Source of the DNA: an uncultured Helicobacteraceae bacterium
GTDB taxonomy: Bacteria; Campylobacterota; Campylobacteria; Campylobacterales; Helicobacteraceae
DNA length: 64,000 nt
Direction of reading: 5' to 3'
Assembly: GCA_944323885.1 (NCBI GenBank)
Contig: CALUUD010000001.1
Span: 372,001 to 436,000, forward strand
Numbering within the stretch: position 1 is the stretch's first letter; every line of letters starts with the position of its first letter. The position numbers were made by a program, and so were the translations under genes. Below, in pieces: positions 26,326-35,688 of the stretch. The notes beneath the pieces are model-generated. The model was not told the origin of the DNA. It worked only from the letters and a program-made list of their open reading frames with translations, and searched no databases.

Positions 26326-27312
26326 TTGGAGAAAATTAGTTATAAAGATTCTGGTGTTGATATAAATGAGGGAAATGCCCTAGTTGATAAAATAAAACCT
26401 CTTGTAAAAAAAACTTTCAACAACAATGTTATAGGCACTCTTGGATCATTTGCCGGAGCGTATGCAATCCCTAGTGGTTTTAAAGATCCAGTAATCTTAA
26501 GCAGCACAGATGGTGTTGGAACAAAGCTAAGATTAGCAATAGATAGCAATAAATTAGATACTATTGGTATTGATTTAGTTGCTATGTGTGTGAATGATTT
26601 GATATGCAACTTTGCAACACCTATGTTTTTTCTTGATTATTATGCTACTGCAAAACTTAATAAAGATTCTGCATTTGAAGTTATAAAAGGCATAACAAAT
26701 GGATGCCTCGAAGCACAATGTGCTCTTATTGGTGGAGAAACTGCTGAAATGCCAGGCATGTATCATAATAATGATTTTGACTTAGCAGGATTTGCTGTTG
26801 GTATAGCAGAAAAAAATGATTTAGAAAATAAAAAAGTAAATATAGGAGATGTTTTAATAGCACTTCCTAGCAGCGGAATACATTCTAATGGATATTCACT
26901 TGTTAGAAAAATATGTTTTGAAAAATTAAATATGAAATTCAATGATTTATTAGATGATAGAAAAATAATAGACATATTATTGGAACCAACTAGAATCTAT
27001 GTAAAAACATTTAAAGACATAAAAAATCACATCAATGCTCTAGCACATATAACAGGTGGTGGCATAATAGAGAATCTCCCAAGAGTTCTAAATGGACTAG
27101 GAGCGAAAATAGAAAAATCAAAAATAAAAAGCCAAAATATATTTGATTTCTTAAGCAAATATGTTGATGAAAAAGAGTTGTATAGAACATTTAATATGGG
27201 TGTTGGTATGATACTTGTAACAAACAAGGAAAATGTTGATTTTGTATTGCAAAAAAGTGATGGCTTTATAATCGGAGAAGTGCAAAACAACAATACAATA
27301 GAAATTATTTAG
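26326..27312 (+). CDS. purM: phosphoribosylformylglycinamidine cyclo-ligase
   Basis: 328 residues; AIR synthetase of purine synthesis (FGAM plus ATP to AIR). Features: YKDSGVDINEGN, GSFAGAYAIP, LSSTDGVGTKLRLA, DLVAMCVNDLICNFATPMFFLDYYA, GGETAEMPGMY, LPSSGIHSNGYSLVRK, AHITGGGIIENLPRVL and TFNMGVGM. TTG start with AAGG seven bases upstream. First gene of a purM-plsY-folB-mla run with short or overlapping junctions. Confidence 0.96.
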   Translation: MEKISYKDSGVDINEGNALVDKIKPLVKKTFNNNVIGTLGSFAGAYAIPSGFKDPVILSSTDGVGTKLRLAIDSNKLDTIGIDLVAMCVNDLICNFATPMFFLDYYATAKLNKDSAFEVIKGITNGCLEAQCALIGGETAEMPGMYHNNDFDLAGFAVGIAEKNDLENKKVNIGDVLIALPSSGIHSNGYSLVRKICFEKLNMKFNDLLDDRKIIDILLEPTRIYVKTFKDIKNHINALAHITGGGIIENLPRVLNGLGAKIEKSKIKSQNIFDFLSKYVDEKELYRTFNMGVGMILVTNKENVDFVLQKSDGFIIGEVQNNNTIEII

Positions 27313-27323
27313 AGGAAAAATTA

Positions 27324-27965
27324 ATGCTCGATATTATTAGTAATATAAATGTAATATTTTATATTATTGCTTATTTGGTAGGTGGGATTCCATTTGGATA
27401 TTTGATTGCTAGAAGATTTAAAATAAATCTACTTGAGATAGGAAGTGGAAGCATTGGTGCTACAAATGTATACAGGGCATTAAAAATACAAACTCCATAT
27501 GCAAAAAAACTATCAATACTAACAATCATACTAGATTCTACAAAAGGTTTGGTTGTTGTACTGATAGCAAAAATTATGGGATTATCATATGAAACTCAAT
27601 GGGCAATAGCAATATTATCTGTAATAGGTCATTGCTATAGTCCGTATTTAAATTTTAGAGGTGGAAAAGGTGTATCTACAGCAATAGGTTCTACTATATT
27701 GCTTGTACCAATTGAAGGGATAATTGGACTTATTGCATGGCTTGTAACAGGAAAAATATTTAAAGTATCATCTCTATCATCACTAATTGGTGTAAGCATA
27801 GGCATTATCTCATCATTTTTTTTACCAAATCTAAATCCAAGTATCTCAATAATATCTCAAGTTGGCACTCATGTGCCACTTATAATTTTATTATGTTTAA
27901 TAATATATACACATATACCAAATATAATAAGAATAATAACAAAACAAGAAAGTAAGATTCTCTAG
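27324..27965 (+). CDS. plsY: glycerol-3-phosphate acyltransferase PlsY
   Basis: 213 residues, polytopic inner-membrane enzyme using acyl-phosphate to acylate glycerol-3-phosphate, the first step of phospholipid synthesis. The three active-site motifs are present: GGIPFGYLIAR, GSIGATNVYRALK and GHCYSPYLNFRGGKGVSTA with IG. About five transmembrane helices. ATG start; stop overlaps the GTG of folB. Confidence 0.95.
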   Translation: MLDIISNINVIFYIIAYLVGGIPFGYLIARRFKINLLEIGSGSIGATNVYRALKIQTPYAKKLSILTIILDSTKGLVVVLIAKIMGLSYETQWAIAILSVIGHCYSPYLNFRGGKGVSTAIGSTILLVPIEGIIGLIAWLVTGKIFKVSSLSSLIGVSIGIISSFFLPNLNPSISIISQVGTHVPLIILLCLIIYTHIPNIIRIITKQESKIL

Positions 27966-28309
27966 TGGATAATATTTATAAAATATCTATAAAAGACTTT
28001 AAAATAAATACAATAATTGGAATTCTAGATTTTGAAAGAGAAAATAAACAAACAATAATAATAGATATTGATGTTGTATATAAAAATATTAATATTCTAG
28101 ATTACTCTATACTACATGATTTAATCGTTGATATTTTTAACAAGAATCAATTCTACTACTTAGAAGATGCTATAAAATATACAATAGATCTAATAAAACT
28201 AAATTTCAAGCACCTAATCAAAATAGATATGACTATAAAAAAACCCAATATTTTTAGTGATTGTATCGTAAGTGTTAATAAAATAATAAATTTGGAGAGC
28301 AACAGTTGA
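27965..28309 (+). CDS. folB: dihydroneopterin aldolase-like (FolB)
   Basis: 114 residues, T-fold enzyme cleaving dihydroneopterin to 6-hydroxymethyl-dihydropterin in folate synthesis. Matches FolB in KISIKDFKINTIIGILDFERENKQTI, a later YYLEDAIKYTIDLI and the terminal IKKPNIFSDC.. strand; more divergent than the neighbours. GTG start overlapping the plsY stop (TAGTG); its own stop overlaps the TTG of the permease gene. Confidence 0.75.
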   Translation: MDNIYKISIKDFKINTIIGILDFERENKQTIIIDIDVVYKNINILDYSILHDLIVDIFNKNQFYYLEDAIKYTIDLIKLNFKHLIKIDMTIKKPNIFSDCIVSVNKIINLESNS

Positions 28310-29424
28310 TTGATAGCATAGTCAATGATAATAAATTGACAATAACAATAAGTGGCAACATAAGTGATAAAATTAGAAAAGTTGATGTTTCAAATCTAAT
28401 ATTAATGCTAGATTCTGATGAGTTTGATGAATTTACAATAAATATAAATGAAATAAGCAAGTTTGATATGTCATTTATTATTTTTATAAACCATTACATA
28501 AAAAAAAATAAAAATAAAAATAAAAAAATAACAATAATTGCAAATACTGAAAATGCAAAACAATTTATAGATTTCTTAGAAGATATAAAAGTATCAACAA
28601 TAGATTTAAAAAAAGAAAAATATCACATAAAACAAACAATATCAAAAATTGGATCAAAAGTAGTAGAAAATATTCATACAACTATTGATTTTATAAACTT
28701 TATTGGTATTTTACTCTACTCTCTTTATTTGTGTGTTATTAATCCAAGGACAATAAGATTTAAGGCTATTGGATACCATATATATCATGGCGTAATAACT
28801 GCAATGCCAATTATATTCATAGTATCATTCATAGTAGGTGGTGTTATTGCATACCAAGGTGCTGCGACATTACAAAGAATGGGATTTCCTCAAGCTAGTG
28901 TTGAAATGACTGCAAAATTAACACTAAGAGAAATTGGACCATTTATAGTTGCATTAATTGTTGCAGGAAGAAGTGCATCAGCATATACAGCTCAAATAGG
29001 TGTTATGAAAATGACAGAAGAAATAAGTGCGATGAAAACAATGAATTTTAATCTATTGAATTTTATTGTTATACCTAGGTTTATAGCACTTGTTGTTTCA
29101 TTTCCACTAATGGTTTTTTTATCCGATTTAGTATCGATATTTGGATGCATGATGTTCTTAAAAGCTGGATTTGAAATAACATTTATTGACTATATTTCAC
29201 AGCTTAGAGAATTTGTAGATTTAAATAGTTTTTGGACTGGAATCATAAAAGCACCATTTTATGCAGCAATCATTGTTATTATTGGATGTTTTGTTGGTTT
29301 TAGAGTAGAAGATAGCACACAAAGTGTAGGCGAGAAAACAACAACAAGTGTTGTATATGCTCTATTTGGTGTAATTTTAATAAATGCACTATTTTCTTTA
29401 ATTTTCACGGAGCTAAGATTTTGA
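28306..29424 (+). CDS. MlaE-family ABC permease with N-terminal STAS-like domain
   Basis: 372 residues. The first ~105 residues form a STAS-like domain (DKIRKVDVSNLILML.., FDEFTININEISKFDMSFIIFI), equivalent to MlaB fused to the permease. The permease part (about 125-372) has the family blocks YHGVITAMPIIFIVSFIVGG, LTLREIGPFIVALIVAGR and MKTMNFNLLNFIVIPRF with five or six helices. It forms the inner-membrane channel of an MCE lipid transporter, probably moving phospholipid between membranes. Low-complexity Lys/Asn codons (28499-28530) sit in the linker. TTG start inside the folB end. Confidence 0.9.
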   Translation: MIDSIVNDNKLTITISGNISDKIRKVDVSNLILMLDSDEFDEFTININEISKFDMSFIIFINHYIKKNKNKNKKITIIANTENAKQFIDFLEDIKVSTIDLKKEKYHIKQTISKIGSKVVENIHTTIDFINFIGILLYSLYLCVINPRTIRFKAIGYHIYHGVITAMPIIFIVSFIVGGVIAYQGAATLQRMGFPQASVEMTAKLTLREIGPFIVALIVAGRSASAYTAQIGVMKMTEEISAMKTMNFNLLNFIVIPRFIALVVSFPLMVFLSDLVSIFGCMMFLKAGFEITFIDYISQLREFVDLNSFWTGIIKAPFYAAIIVIIGCFVGFRVEDSTQSVGEKTTTSVVYALFGVILINALFSLIFTELRF

Positions 29425-30182
29425 AAAATATAATAGAGGTAATAAATCTAACAACATCATATAAAGATAGAATAATACAAGATAATATAAGCTTTAATGT
29501 GAAATATTCAGAGATTTTTGGAATCTTAGGTGGAAGTGGAAGTGGAAAATCTACACTATTAAACACTATGATATATCTAAAAGAACCTCTAAGTGGAAGT
29601 ATAAAAATATTTGATTCTGATATATGGAAAATTAATCAAAATAAAAGAAGTGCAATACTTAGAAAATGTGGTGTTGTCTTTCAATTTGGAGCATTATATT
29701 CATCTCTTAGTGTTCTTGATAATGTAGGCATTATGCTTGAAGAATACAGCTCATATCCTAAAAAAATAGTAGATGAAATATCTCAATACTTCATCAATAT
29801 TGTTGGATTACCAAATTATACAAAAGACTTATATCCTCATGAATTAAGTGGTGGAATGAAAAAGAGAGTAGGTCTTGCAAGGGCACTTGCTTTTAACCCA
29901 AAAGTATTATTTCTTGATGAACCAACAAGCGGATTAGACCCCCAAAGTGCAGAAAATTTTGATAAACTAATATTAAAATTAAGAGATCATTTTAAACTAA
30001 GTGTTGTTATGGTTACCCACGATCTTGATTCTATAAAAGATATAACAGATAGGTTTATTCTACTTGGTAATTCAAAAATATTATTTTCTGGAAATTTAGA
30101 AGAGTTTAAATACAGTGAAGCAAACAAAATAGATAATTTATTAAAATCAAAACGAGGAGAACGACTATGGAGAGAGGGATAA
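29421..30182 (+). CDS. MlaF-like ABC ATPase
   Basis: 253 residues: Walker A GGSGSGKST, Q-loop VVFQFGALYSSLSVLDNV (typical of the Mla ATPase), signature LSGGMKKRVGLARALA, Walker B VLFLDEPTSGLDP and the H-loop VMVTHD. Couples ATP hydrolysis to lipid transport with the MlaE homologue. TTG start overlaps the permease stop by four bases; the end overlaps the MCE gene by 16 bases. Confidence 0.93.
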   Translation: MKNIIEVINLTTSYKDRIIQDNISFNVKYSEIFGILGGSGSGKSTLLNTMIYLKEPLSGSIKIFDSDIWKINQNKRSAILRKCGVVFQFGALYSSLSVLDNVGIMLEEYSSYPKKIVDEISQYFINIVGLPNYTKDLYPHELSGGMKKRVGLARALAFNPKVLFLDEPTSGLDPQSAENFDKLILKLRDHFKLSVVMVTHDLDSIKDITDRFILLGNSKILFSGNLEEFKYSEANKIDNLLKSKRGERLWREG

Positions 30183-30994
30183 ACTATATTGTAATTGGAT
30201 TATGTTTTATTGCCACTTTAATAGGTCTAGTTGTTTTTATATTTTGGTTTGGTGGGAATGGTGAGTTTGGCAATAATATAAATAAATACAAAGCATACTC
30301 CAAAGTTGCAGTTGATGGAATAAAGCCAAATAGCTTTATAAAGTATAAAGGTATAAATATAGGAAAAGTTACAAATATAAAGTTTAAAGAAAATGATTTT
30401 AGTGAAATAGAGTTTGATTTAATAATAAGAAAAGACTTACCAATTAAAGAAGGCTCTATTTTAAAAGTAGATCAAAGTGGATTACTTGGAAATAACTTTT
30501 TAAGACTTATTCAAAATGATTCAAGCAATGATATCTTAAATGAAAATGGGTCATTACAAATAAAAACAAGCTCAATGTCTCAAATGCTAGAAACCGCACC
30601 AAATTTAACAGGAAAAATAGATGAACTACTATCAAATGCAAACGAAATAATTAATACAGAAAATGCAAAACATATAAGAAGTATATTAATCTCAATAAAA
30701 GATTCCACTGATAAATTAAATAATATGATGTCTTTAGTACAAGAAAAAACAAAAGAAATAGACTCTCTTATTGAGAATGTAAATGATGTATCAATAACTG
30801 CAAATACAATGTTAAAAAATATAAATAAAAAAGTTAATGATGGAGAATATGATATAAAAGAGATCTTGACCCCATCACTAATGTCTCTTGAACAATCAAT
30901 GAAAAATATAGACAACTTAGCAAAAAATGGCTCTATCTTACTTAGAAATATACAAGAAAATCCATATAATACAATATTTGGATACAGGGAATAA
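30167..30994 (+). CDS. MlaD-like MCE-domain protein
   Basis: 275 residues. One N-terminal transmembrane helix (about 7-28), a single MCE domain (about 40-125: YKAYSKVAVDGIKPNSFIKYKGINIGKV, LPIKEGSILKVDQSGLLGNNFLRLI) and a long helical tail with heptad character (about 140-265). The MCE ring holds lipid in the periplasm; longer helices may form a needle toward the outer membrane. ATG within the ATPase gene end. Confidence 0.92.
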   Translation: MERGINYIVIGLCFIATLIGLVVFIFWFGGNGEFGNNINKYKAYSKVAVDGIKPNSFIKYKGINIGKVTNIKFKENDFSEIEFDLIIRKDLPIKEGSILKVDQSGLLGNNFLRLIQNDSSNDILNENGSLQIKTSSMSQMLETAPNLTGKIDELLSNANEIINTENAKHIRSILISIKDSTDKLNNMMSLVQEKTKEIDSLIENVNDVSITANTMLKNINKKVNDGEYDIKEILTPSLMSLEQSMKNIDNLAKNGSILLRNIQENPYNTIFGYRE

Positions 30995-30996
30995 AA

Positions 30997-31584
30997 ATGA
31001 AAAATATTTATAAAATATTAATATTAATATTCATGATAACATTCTTTAGTGCATGTGTTAGCGTAAATCTAAAAAGTGAATTACCAAAAATAAATTACTA
31101 TAAATTAGACAATACAAAAGCAGAATCTAAAGTATGTGGTGCATATGATTTAATAGGACTAGTTGGTATAGAGATACCAAGTGAATACAGAAACAATAAA
31201 ATACTATATAGTAATAATAATAAAGTGAGTGAATTAGAAGGGGTTCATTTCATTAATGATATAAGCAGTGAATTAGAAAGTATGCTAATAAAAGAATTTC
31301 ATAAGAATTGCTTAAAGATAATAAATCCTCCATTTAGTGGTATAAAAATGGAATCATATTTAAAAATAAAAATTCTTGATTTTGAAGTAATAAAAGATAA
31401 AATGGAATTTACAATAAGTTTTTCATACCAAATGACTTCAAAAGGACAAATCTGGCAATCAGGGATAATAACACAAACAAGTGAAATAAAAGCATTTGAA
31501 GAAGAGGTAATTATAAAAACAATACAAGATACTTCAATATCATCAATAAAAGAATTAGCAAATAAATTAATACCAAAATACTAA
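30997..31584 (+). CDS. ABC-transport auxiliary lipoprotein of the MCE operon (PqiC/YmbA-like)
   Basis: 195 residues with a lipoprotein signal: hydrophobic core then FFSAC, making Cys20 the lipidation site. The mature part (ELPKINYYKLD..., TQTSEIKAFEE) matches the ABC-type auxiliary lipoprotein group that accompanies MCE systems at the outer membrane. ATG two bases after the MCE stop. No MlaA or MlaC homologue is present here, so this lipoprotein probably supplies the outer-membrane contact. Confidence 0.78.
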   Translation: MKNIYKILILIFMITFFSACVSVNLKSELPKINYYKLDNTKAESKVCGAYDLIGLVGIEIPSEYRNNKILYSNNNKVSELEGVHFINDISSELESMLIKEFHKNCLKIINPPFSGIKMESYLKIKILDFEVIKDKMEFTISFSYQMTSKGQIWQSGIITQTSEIKAFEEEVIIKTIQDTSISSIKELANKLIPKY

Positions 31585-31595
31585 AGGCCATAATA

Positions 31596-32960
31596 ATGAT
31601 AGTAACTCGTTTTGCTCCAAGTCCCACTGGATATTTACATATAGGTGGTCTTCGAACTGCATTATTCAATTTTTTGTATGCTAAAGCAAATAATGGAAAG
31701 TTTTTGCTTCGTATTGAAGATACAGATTTTAATAGAAATAGTATTGAAGCTACAGAAGCAATTATAGAAGCGTTTAAATGGGTTGGTCTTAGCTATGATA
31801 ATGAAGTAGTATATCAATCAAAAAGACTTGAAATATATAAGAAGTATATAAATATTTTGTTAGAAAAAAAATTAGCCTACTACTGTTATATGAGTAAAGA
31901 AGAATTAGATAATTTAAGAGAAGAACAAAAGAAAGCTGGTAAAACTCCCAAATATGATAATAGATACAGAGATTTTGATGGCATTCCTCCAAATGGAATA
32001 AAACCTGTAGTAAGAATAAAAGCTCCTCTTGATGGAAGTATAGAATTTAGAGATAAGTTAAAAGGAAATATAATAATTAATGCGAGAGAAATGGATGATT
32101 TTATTATTGCAAGAAGTGATGGAACGCCTACGTATAATTTTGTAGTAGCAATAGATGATGCTTTAATGGGTGTAACTGATGTCATAAGAGGTGATGATCA
32201 TATAACAAATACTCCAAAACAAATATTAATATACAAAGCTCTTAACTTTAAGATTCCAAATTTTTGTCATATTCCAATGATATTAAATCCTGAAGGTAAA
32301 AAGCTTAGCAAAAGAGACGGAGCACTTAATGTTATGGAATATAAACAAATGGGGTTTTTACCAGAGGCATTACTAAACTTTTTACTTAGACTTGGCTTTA
32401 GCTATGGAGATAAAGAAATCTTTAGCATGGAAGAAATGCTAAATTTATTCACACTAGATAACTTAAGCAATTCACCTTCATCATACAATGAAAGTAAATT
32501 ACTATGGTTAAATAACTTACATATAAAAGATACAAAAAATGAAACAATAGAAAAGATTCTAAATTTAAACCTAAATTTAGAATCTCATAAAAAAGAAATA
32601 TTATTTAAAGAATTAAAAGAAAGGGTAAATACTCTAATAGAGTTAAAATATATGATAGATTCTATATTTAAAAAACCAGAATCCTATGATGAAAAGCTTA
32701 TATCAAAAATTGATAATAATATAAAAGAATTGCTAATTCCTGCTTTAGATTCTATTAGTGATTTTAGTAATATCAACAATATAAACACATCATTGCATAC
32801 ATTTACTGAAAATAAAAATATAAAAATTGGGAAATTACTAAGCACATTAAGGTGTGCTATACTTGGTAAAAGTGGTGGTATTGGTATAAATGAGCTTATT
32901 TTTATACTTGGTAAAGATGAAATTAAAGAAAGAGTTGAATTTTTCTTAATTAGAGTTTAA
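31596..32960 (+). CDS. gltX: glutamyl-tRNA synthetase
   Basis: 454 residues, class I synthetase: HIGH-region PSPTGYLHIGGLRTALFNFLYA, RIEDTD, VIRGDDHITNTPKQI, KMSKS equivalent KLSKRDGA near 235. Charges tRNA-Glu, or tRNA-Gln in organisms with the amidotransferase route. Campylobacterota usually carry two paralogues (GltX1 for tRNA-Glu, GltX2 for tRNA-Gln); I cannot tell which this is from the sequence alone. ATG 11 bases after the lipoprotein gene. Its 3' end overlaps the converging next gene by 15 bases. Confidence 0.95.
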   Translation: MIVTRFAPSPTGYLHIGGLRTALFNFLYAKANNGKFLLRIEDTDFNRNSIEATEAIIEAFKWVGLSYDNEVVYQSKRLEIYKKYINILLEKKLAYYCYMSKEELDNLREEQKKAGKTPKYDNRYRDFDGIPPNGIKPVVRIKAPLDGSIEFRDKLKGNIIINAREMDDFIIARSDGTPTYNFVVAIDDALMGVTDVIRGDDHITNTPKQILIYKALNFKIPNFCHIPMILNPEGKKLSKRDGALNVMEYKQMGFLPEALLNFLLRLGFSYGDKEIFSMEEMLNLFTLDNLSNSPSSYNESKLLWLNNLHIKDTKNETIEKILNLNLNLESHKKEILFKELKERVNTLIELKYMIDSIFKKPESYDEKLISKIDNNIKELLIPALDSISDFSNINNINTSLHTFTENKNIKIGKLLSTLRCAILGKSGGIGINELIFILGKDEIKERVEFFLIRV

Positions 32961-33842
32961 TTTATGTTTTAAATCCATATTATAGATTCCTCTATAAGAT
33001 ATAGGTTTGTAATTGATAACCCTATACATTATATAAAAATACACTATAGGCATTAAAAAAAATAAGAAAAATATATTTAGTATATATTTTATACTTAAGC
33101 TTAATATTACACTAAGGCTGTCTCCTATTAACTGCATACTTTTTAATATTTTTGTTTTTGCTTCATCTAGTGTTTTTTGTGTAGAATCTATAGGAGAAGT
33201 TATTGTATTTGCAACATCTTTTGCAGTATCTTGCATATTTTTACCAAATATTCCAATCTCCCCTATAACTTTAGACAAGGTACTTCTTGTATCACCCAAT
33301 TCTTCAAATTCTGGCAATTCTAATTTTGGACTAATTCCTAATATACTTTTTATATGGTTTATCCTATTATTCAAATCATTATTAATTGTCATATTTGATT
33401 CATCAGATACAATTTTTATTGCACCGATATATAAGTTTAAACCCGGATTAAAGAACAATAGAATAACCAAAATCTTTGTTGAAATATATCTAAATTGAGG
33501 AATAAATCTAATAACAAAAAACACTATAATTAAAATTTTAAACAATAGAATCTTATTTGAAATAAGCAATATATACTGGATTCCAATTAAAATATTTGCT
33601 AGAAAGAAAAAATTAAATATCTTATCTAGTATATCATTGATACCATTTGTAAGAGGAAGTGCCCCAGATATTATTTTTAGAACAGCTACAATACCTATAT
33701 TTGTAAGAGCAAAACTAAAAGAGTCTTCTATATATTCTATTGCATTTTGATTATATAAATCAAACATAGCAAGAACACAAAATAATAATAAAATTAATGT
33801 TAGAAATAATTCATTTTTATTTGATAATATACGAACTATCAT
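32946..33842 (-). CDS. polytopic inner-membrane protein of unknown function
   Basis: 298 residues with predicted helices near 12-28, 40-62, 72-94, 98-120, 122-142 and 246-275. Between the last two lies a soluble segment (about 150-240) with an amphipathic helix DTAKDVANTITSPIDSTQKT. No domain I recognise. It overlaps the dxs stop by four bases (ATGA) and continues the dxs-fliH-fliG-fliF run, so it may be expressed with flagellar-base genes, though dxs lies between. Confidence 0.7.
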   Translation of the reverse strand: MIVRILSNKNELFLTLILLLFCVLAMFDLYNQNAIEYIEDSFSFALTNIGIVAVLKIISGALPLTNGINDILDKIFNFFFLANILIGIQYILLISNKILLFKILIIVFFVIRFIPQFRYISTKILVILLFFNPGLNLYIGAIKIVSDESNMTINNDLNNRINHIKSILGISPKLELPEFEELGDTRSTLSKVIGEIGIFGKNMQDTAKDVANTITSPIDSTQKTLDEAKTKILKSMQLIGDSLSVILSLSIKYILNIFFLFFLMPIVYFYIMYRVINYKPISYRGIYNMDLKHKLNSN

Positions 33843-35665
33843 AATTCTTTTAATTCCTCTTTTATAATTTTATAGATAGTTTCTGTATCAAGATTTAATA
33901 TTTTTTCTATCTCTGTTGTTTTTCCATGCGGTATAAATTTATCTTCAAATTCAAAGCTCTTTATTTGTATAAATATAGACTCTTCTAGCAATAAAGAACA
34001 AATATTTTGTGCTATGCCTCCTAATTTTACACCATCACTAAATATGTATATTTTTTTATGAGTTGTTGCAATTCTTTTTATTAAGTCTATATCAAGTGGT
34101 TTGGCAAATCTTAAATCAACCAATGTAGCTTTATAGTCCAATAATTCATTTACCAAATATGCCCTTCCTACACCATTACCAAAACCTAAAAATGCAATAT
34201 CACTTCCTTGATGCAATATTTCTGCTTTACCAAGTATAAAATCTTTATTTTGATATGTATTATTTGGCAGCAAAAAACTACCTCTTGGATATCTAAAAGC
34301 TATTGGTGATGAATTATGATTTGCGGCAAACTCTACAGCCATTTCCAAACTCTCATCATCTCTTGGAGCAAAAATCACCATATTTGGAATAAGATTTAAA
34401 TATGAAATATCAAACATACCTTGATGTGTCTCACCATCTTCACCAACAATTCCAGCTCTATCAATAGCAAATTTTACGGGTAAGTTCATAATACTTACAT
34501 CATGTATAATACTATCAAAAGCCCTTTGTAAAAATGTAGAATAAACCACAACAAATGGCTTAAATCCTTCTTTTGCCATTGCTGCCATTGAAGTAGTAGC
34601 ATGAGCTTCTGCAATTGCTACATCAAAAAAACGATTTGGTAAATTATCAATCAACAAATCAAGCCCAGTCCCACTTGGCATAGCAGCAGTCACTCCAACT
34701 ATTTTTTCATCTTTTTTTGCAATATCTAATAATTTATTTGCAAATATTTTTGTTGGATTATTTGTTTTTGCAACATTAAGTGGAATTCCAGTATCTATAC
34801 AAAATGGAGGGACGCTATGCCATTTTTCATATTTTCCTTCAGCTATTTTATATCCGTATCCCTTTGTAGTCTGTGCATGAATTAATACAGGTGAATTAAA
34901 ATTTTTTGCTTTTTGAAAAATATTTATTAATTCACTTATATTATGCCCATCTATTGGACCAATATAATTTAAACCTAATTCTTCAAACAAGATTCCAGGA
35001 GTTATCAATTTAAAAGATTCTTCAAATCGCTTTGCCATATACATAGCACTATCTGGAAAATTTTGAAGTATCTTTTTTATACCACCTTTTACACCTTGAT
35101 ACATTTTAGTAGCAGTTGTAGAGGATAAATATTTACTAATTGCCCCTATTGGTTTACTTATACTCATTTCATTATCATTTAATATAATAATCATTGGGTA
35201 TTTAACATCACCTATTTCATCAAGGGCTTCAAATGCCAAACCTGCGCTCATCGCACCATCACCTATCAAAATAATTGGTATTCTATCTTCATTGTTTAAT
35301 TTTATAGCCCTTGCTGCACCAACTCCAATAGAAAGTGAAGTAGAGCTGTGACCTGCTATAAAATAGTCTCTATTAGATTCACTAGGCTTTGTAAATCCAC
35401 TTATCCCATTAATTTTACGAAGAGTATCAAAGCTATCCCATCTATCTGTTATTAATTTATGAGCATATGCCTGATGACTAACATCAAAAATAAATGGATC
35501 TTTATTACAATCAAATACATGATGCATAGCAATTATAAGTTCTACACTTCCTAGATTAGAACTCAAATGGCCACCATTTTTGCTAACAACTTCTATAATT
35601 CTACTTCTTATATCTCTTGCTTGGGCATATAGCTCATCTATACTCATATCTTTTAGATTAATCAT
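33839..35665 (-). CDS. dxs: 1-deoxy-D-xylulose-5-phosphate synthase
   Basis: 608 residues, TPP enzyme condensing pyruvate and glyceraldehyde-3-phosphate, first step of the MEP route continued by IspDF in this window. Motifs: GGHLSSNLGSVELIIAMHHVF, DVSHQAYAHKLIT, AGHSSTSLSIGVGAA, GDGAMSAGLAFEALD (TPP), LNDNEMSISKPIGA, HAQTTKGYGY, and FDRAGIVG-like AIDRAGIVGEDGETHQGMFD. Sits downstream of fliH as in H. pylori HP0353-HP0354 and C. jejuni Cj0320-Cj0321 (recalled). Confidence 0.97.
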   Translation of the reverse strand: MINLKDMSIDELYAQARDIRSRIIEVVSKNGGHLSSNLGSVELIIAMHHVFDCNKDPFIFDVSHQAYAHKLITDRWDSFDTLRKINGISGFTKPSESNRDYFIAGHSSTSLSIGVGAARAIKLNNEDRIPIILIGDGAMSAGLAFEALDEIGDVKYPMIIILNDNEMSISKPIGAISKYLSSTTATKMYQGVKGGIKKILQNFPDSAMYMAKRFEESFKLITPGILFEELGLNYIGPIDGHNISELINIFQKAKNFNSPVLIHAQTTKGYGYKIAEGKYEKWHSVPPFCIDTGIPLNVAKTNNPTKIFANKLLDIAKKDEKIVGVTAAMPSGTGLDLLIDNLPNRFFDVAIAEAHATTSMAAMAKEGFKPFVVVYSTFLQRAFDSIIHDVSIMNLPVKFAIDRAGIVGEDGETHQGMFDISYLNLIPNMVIFAPRDDESLEMAVEFAANHNSSPIAFRYPRGSFLLPNNTYQNKDFILGKAEILHQGSDIAFLGFGNGVGRAYLVNELLDYKATLVDLRFAKPLDIDLIKRIATTHKKIYIFSDGVKLGGIAQNICSLLLEESIFIQIKSFEFEDKFIPHGKTTEIEKILNLDTETIYKIIKEELKEL

Positions 35666-35688
35666 TAAAATCCTAAACTAATATATTT

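Noticed and set aside
28499-28530. A/T low-complexity run in the MlaE-like gene as a mobile or slippage element
   Set aside because: It encodes a plain Lys/Asn linker between the STAS-like and permease parts; A-rich runs of this kind are common in this genome.
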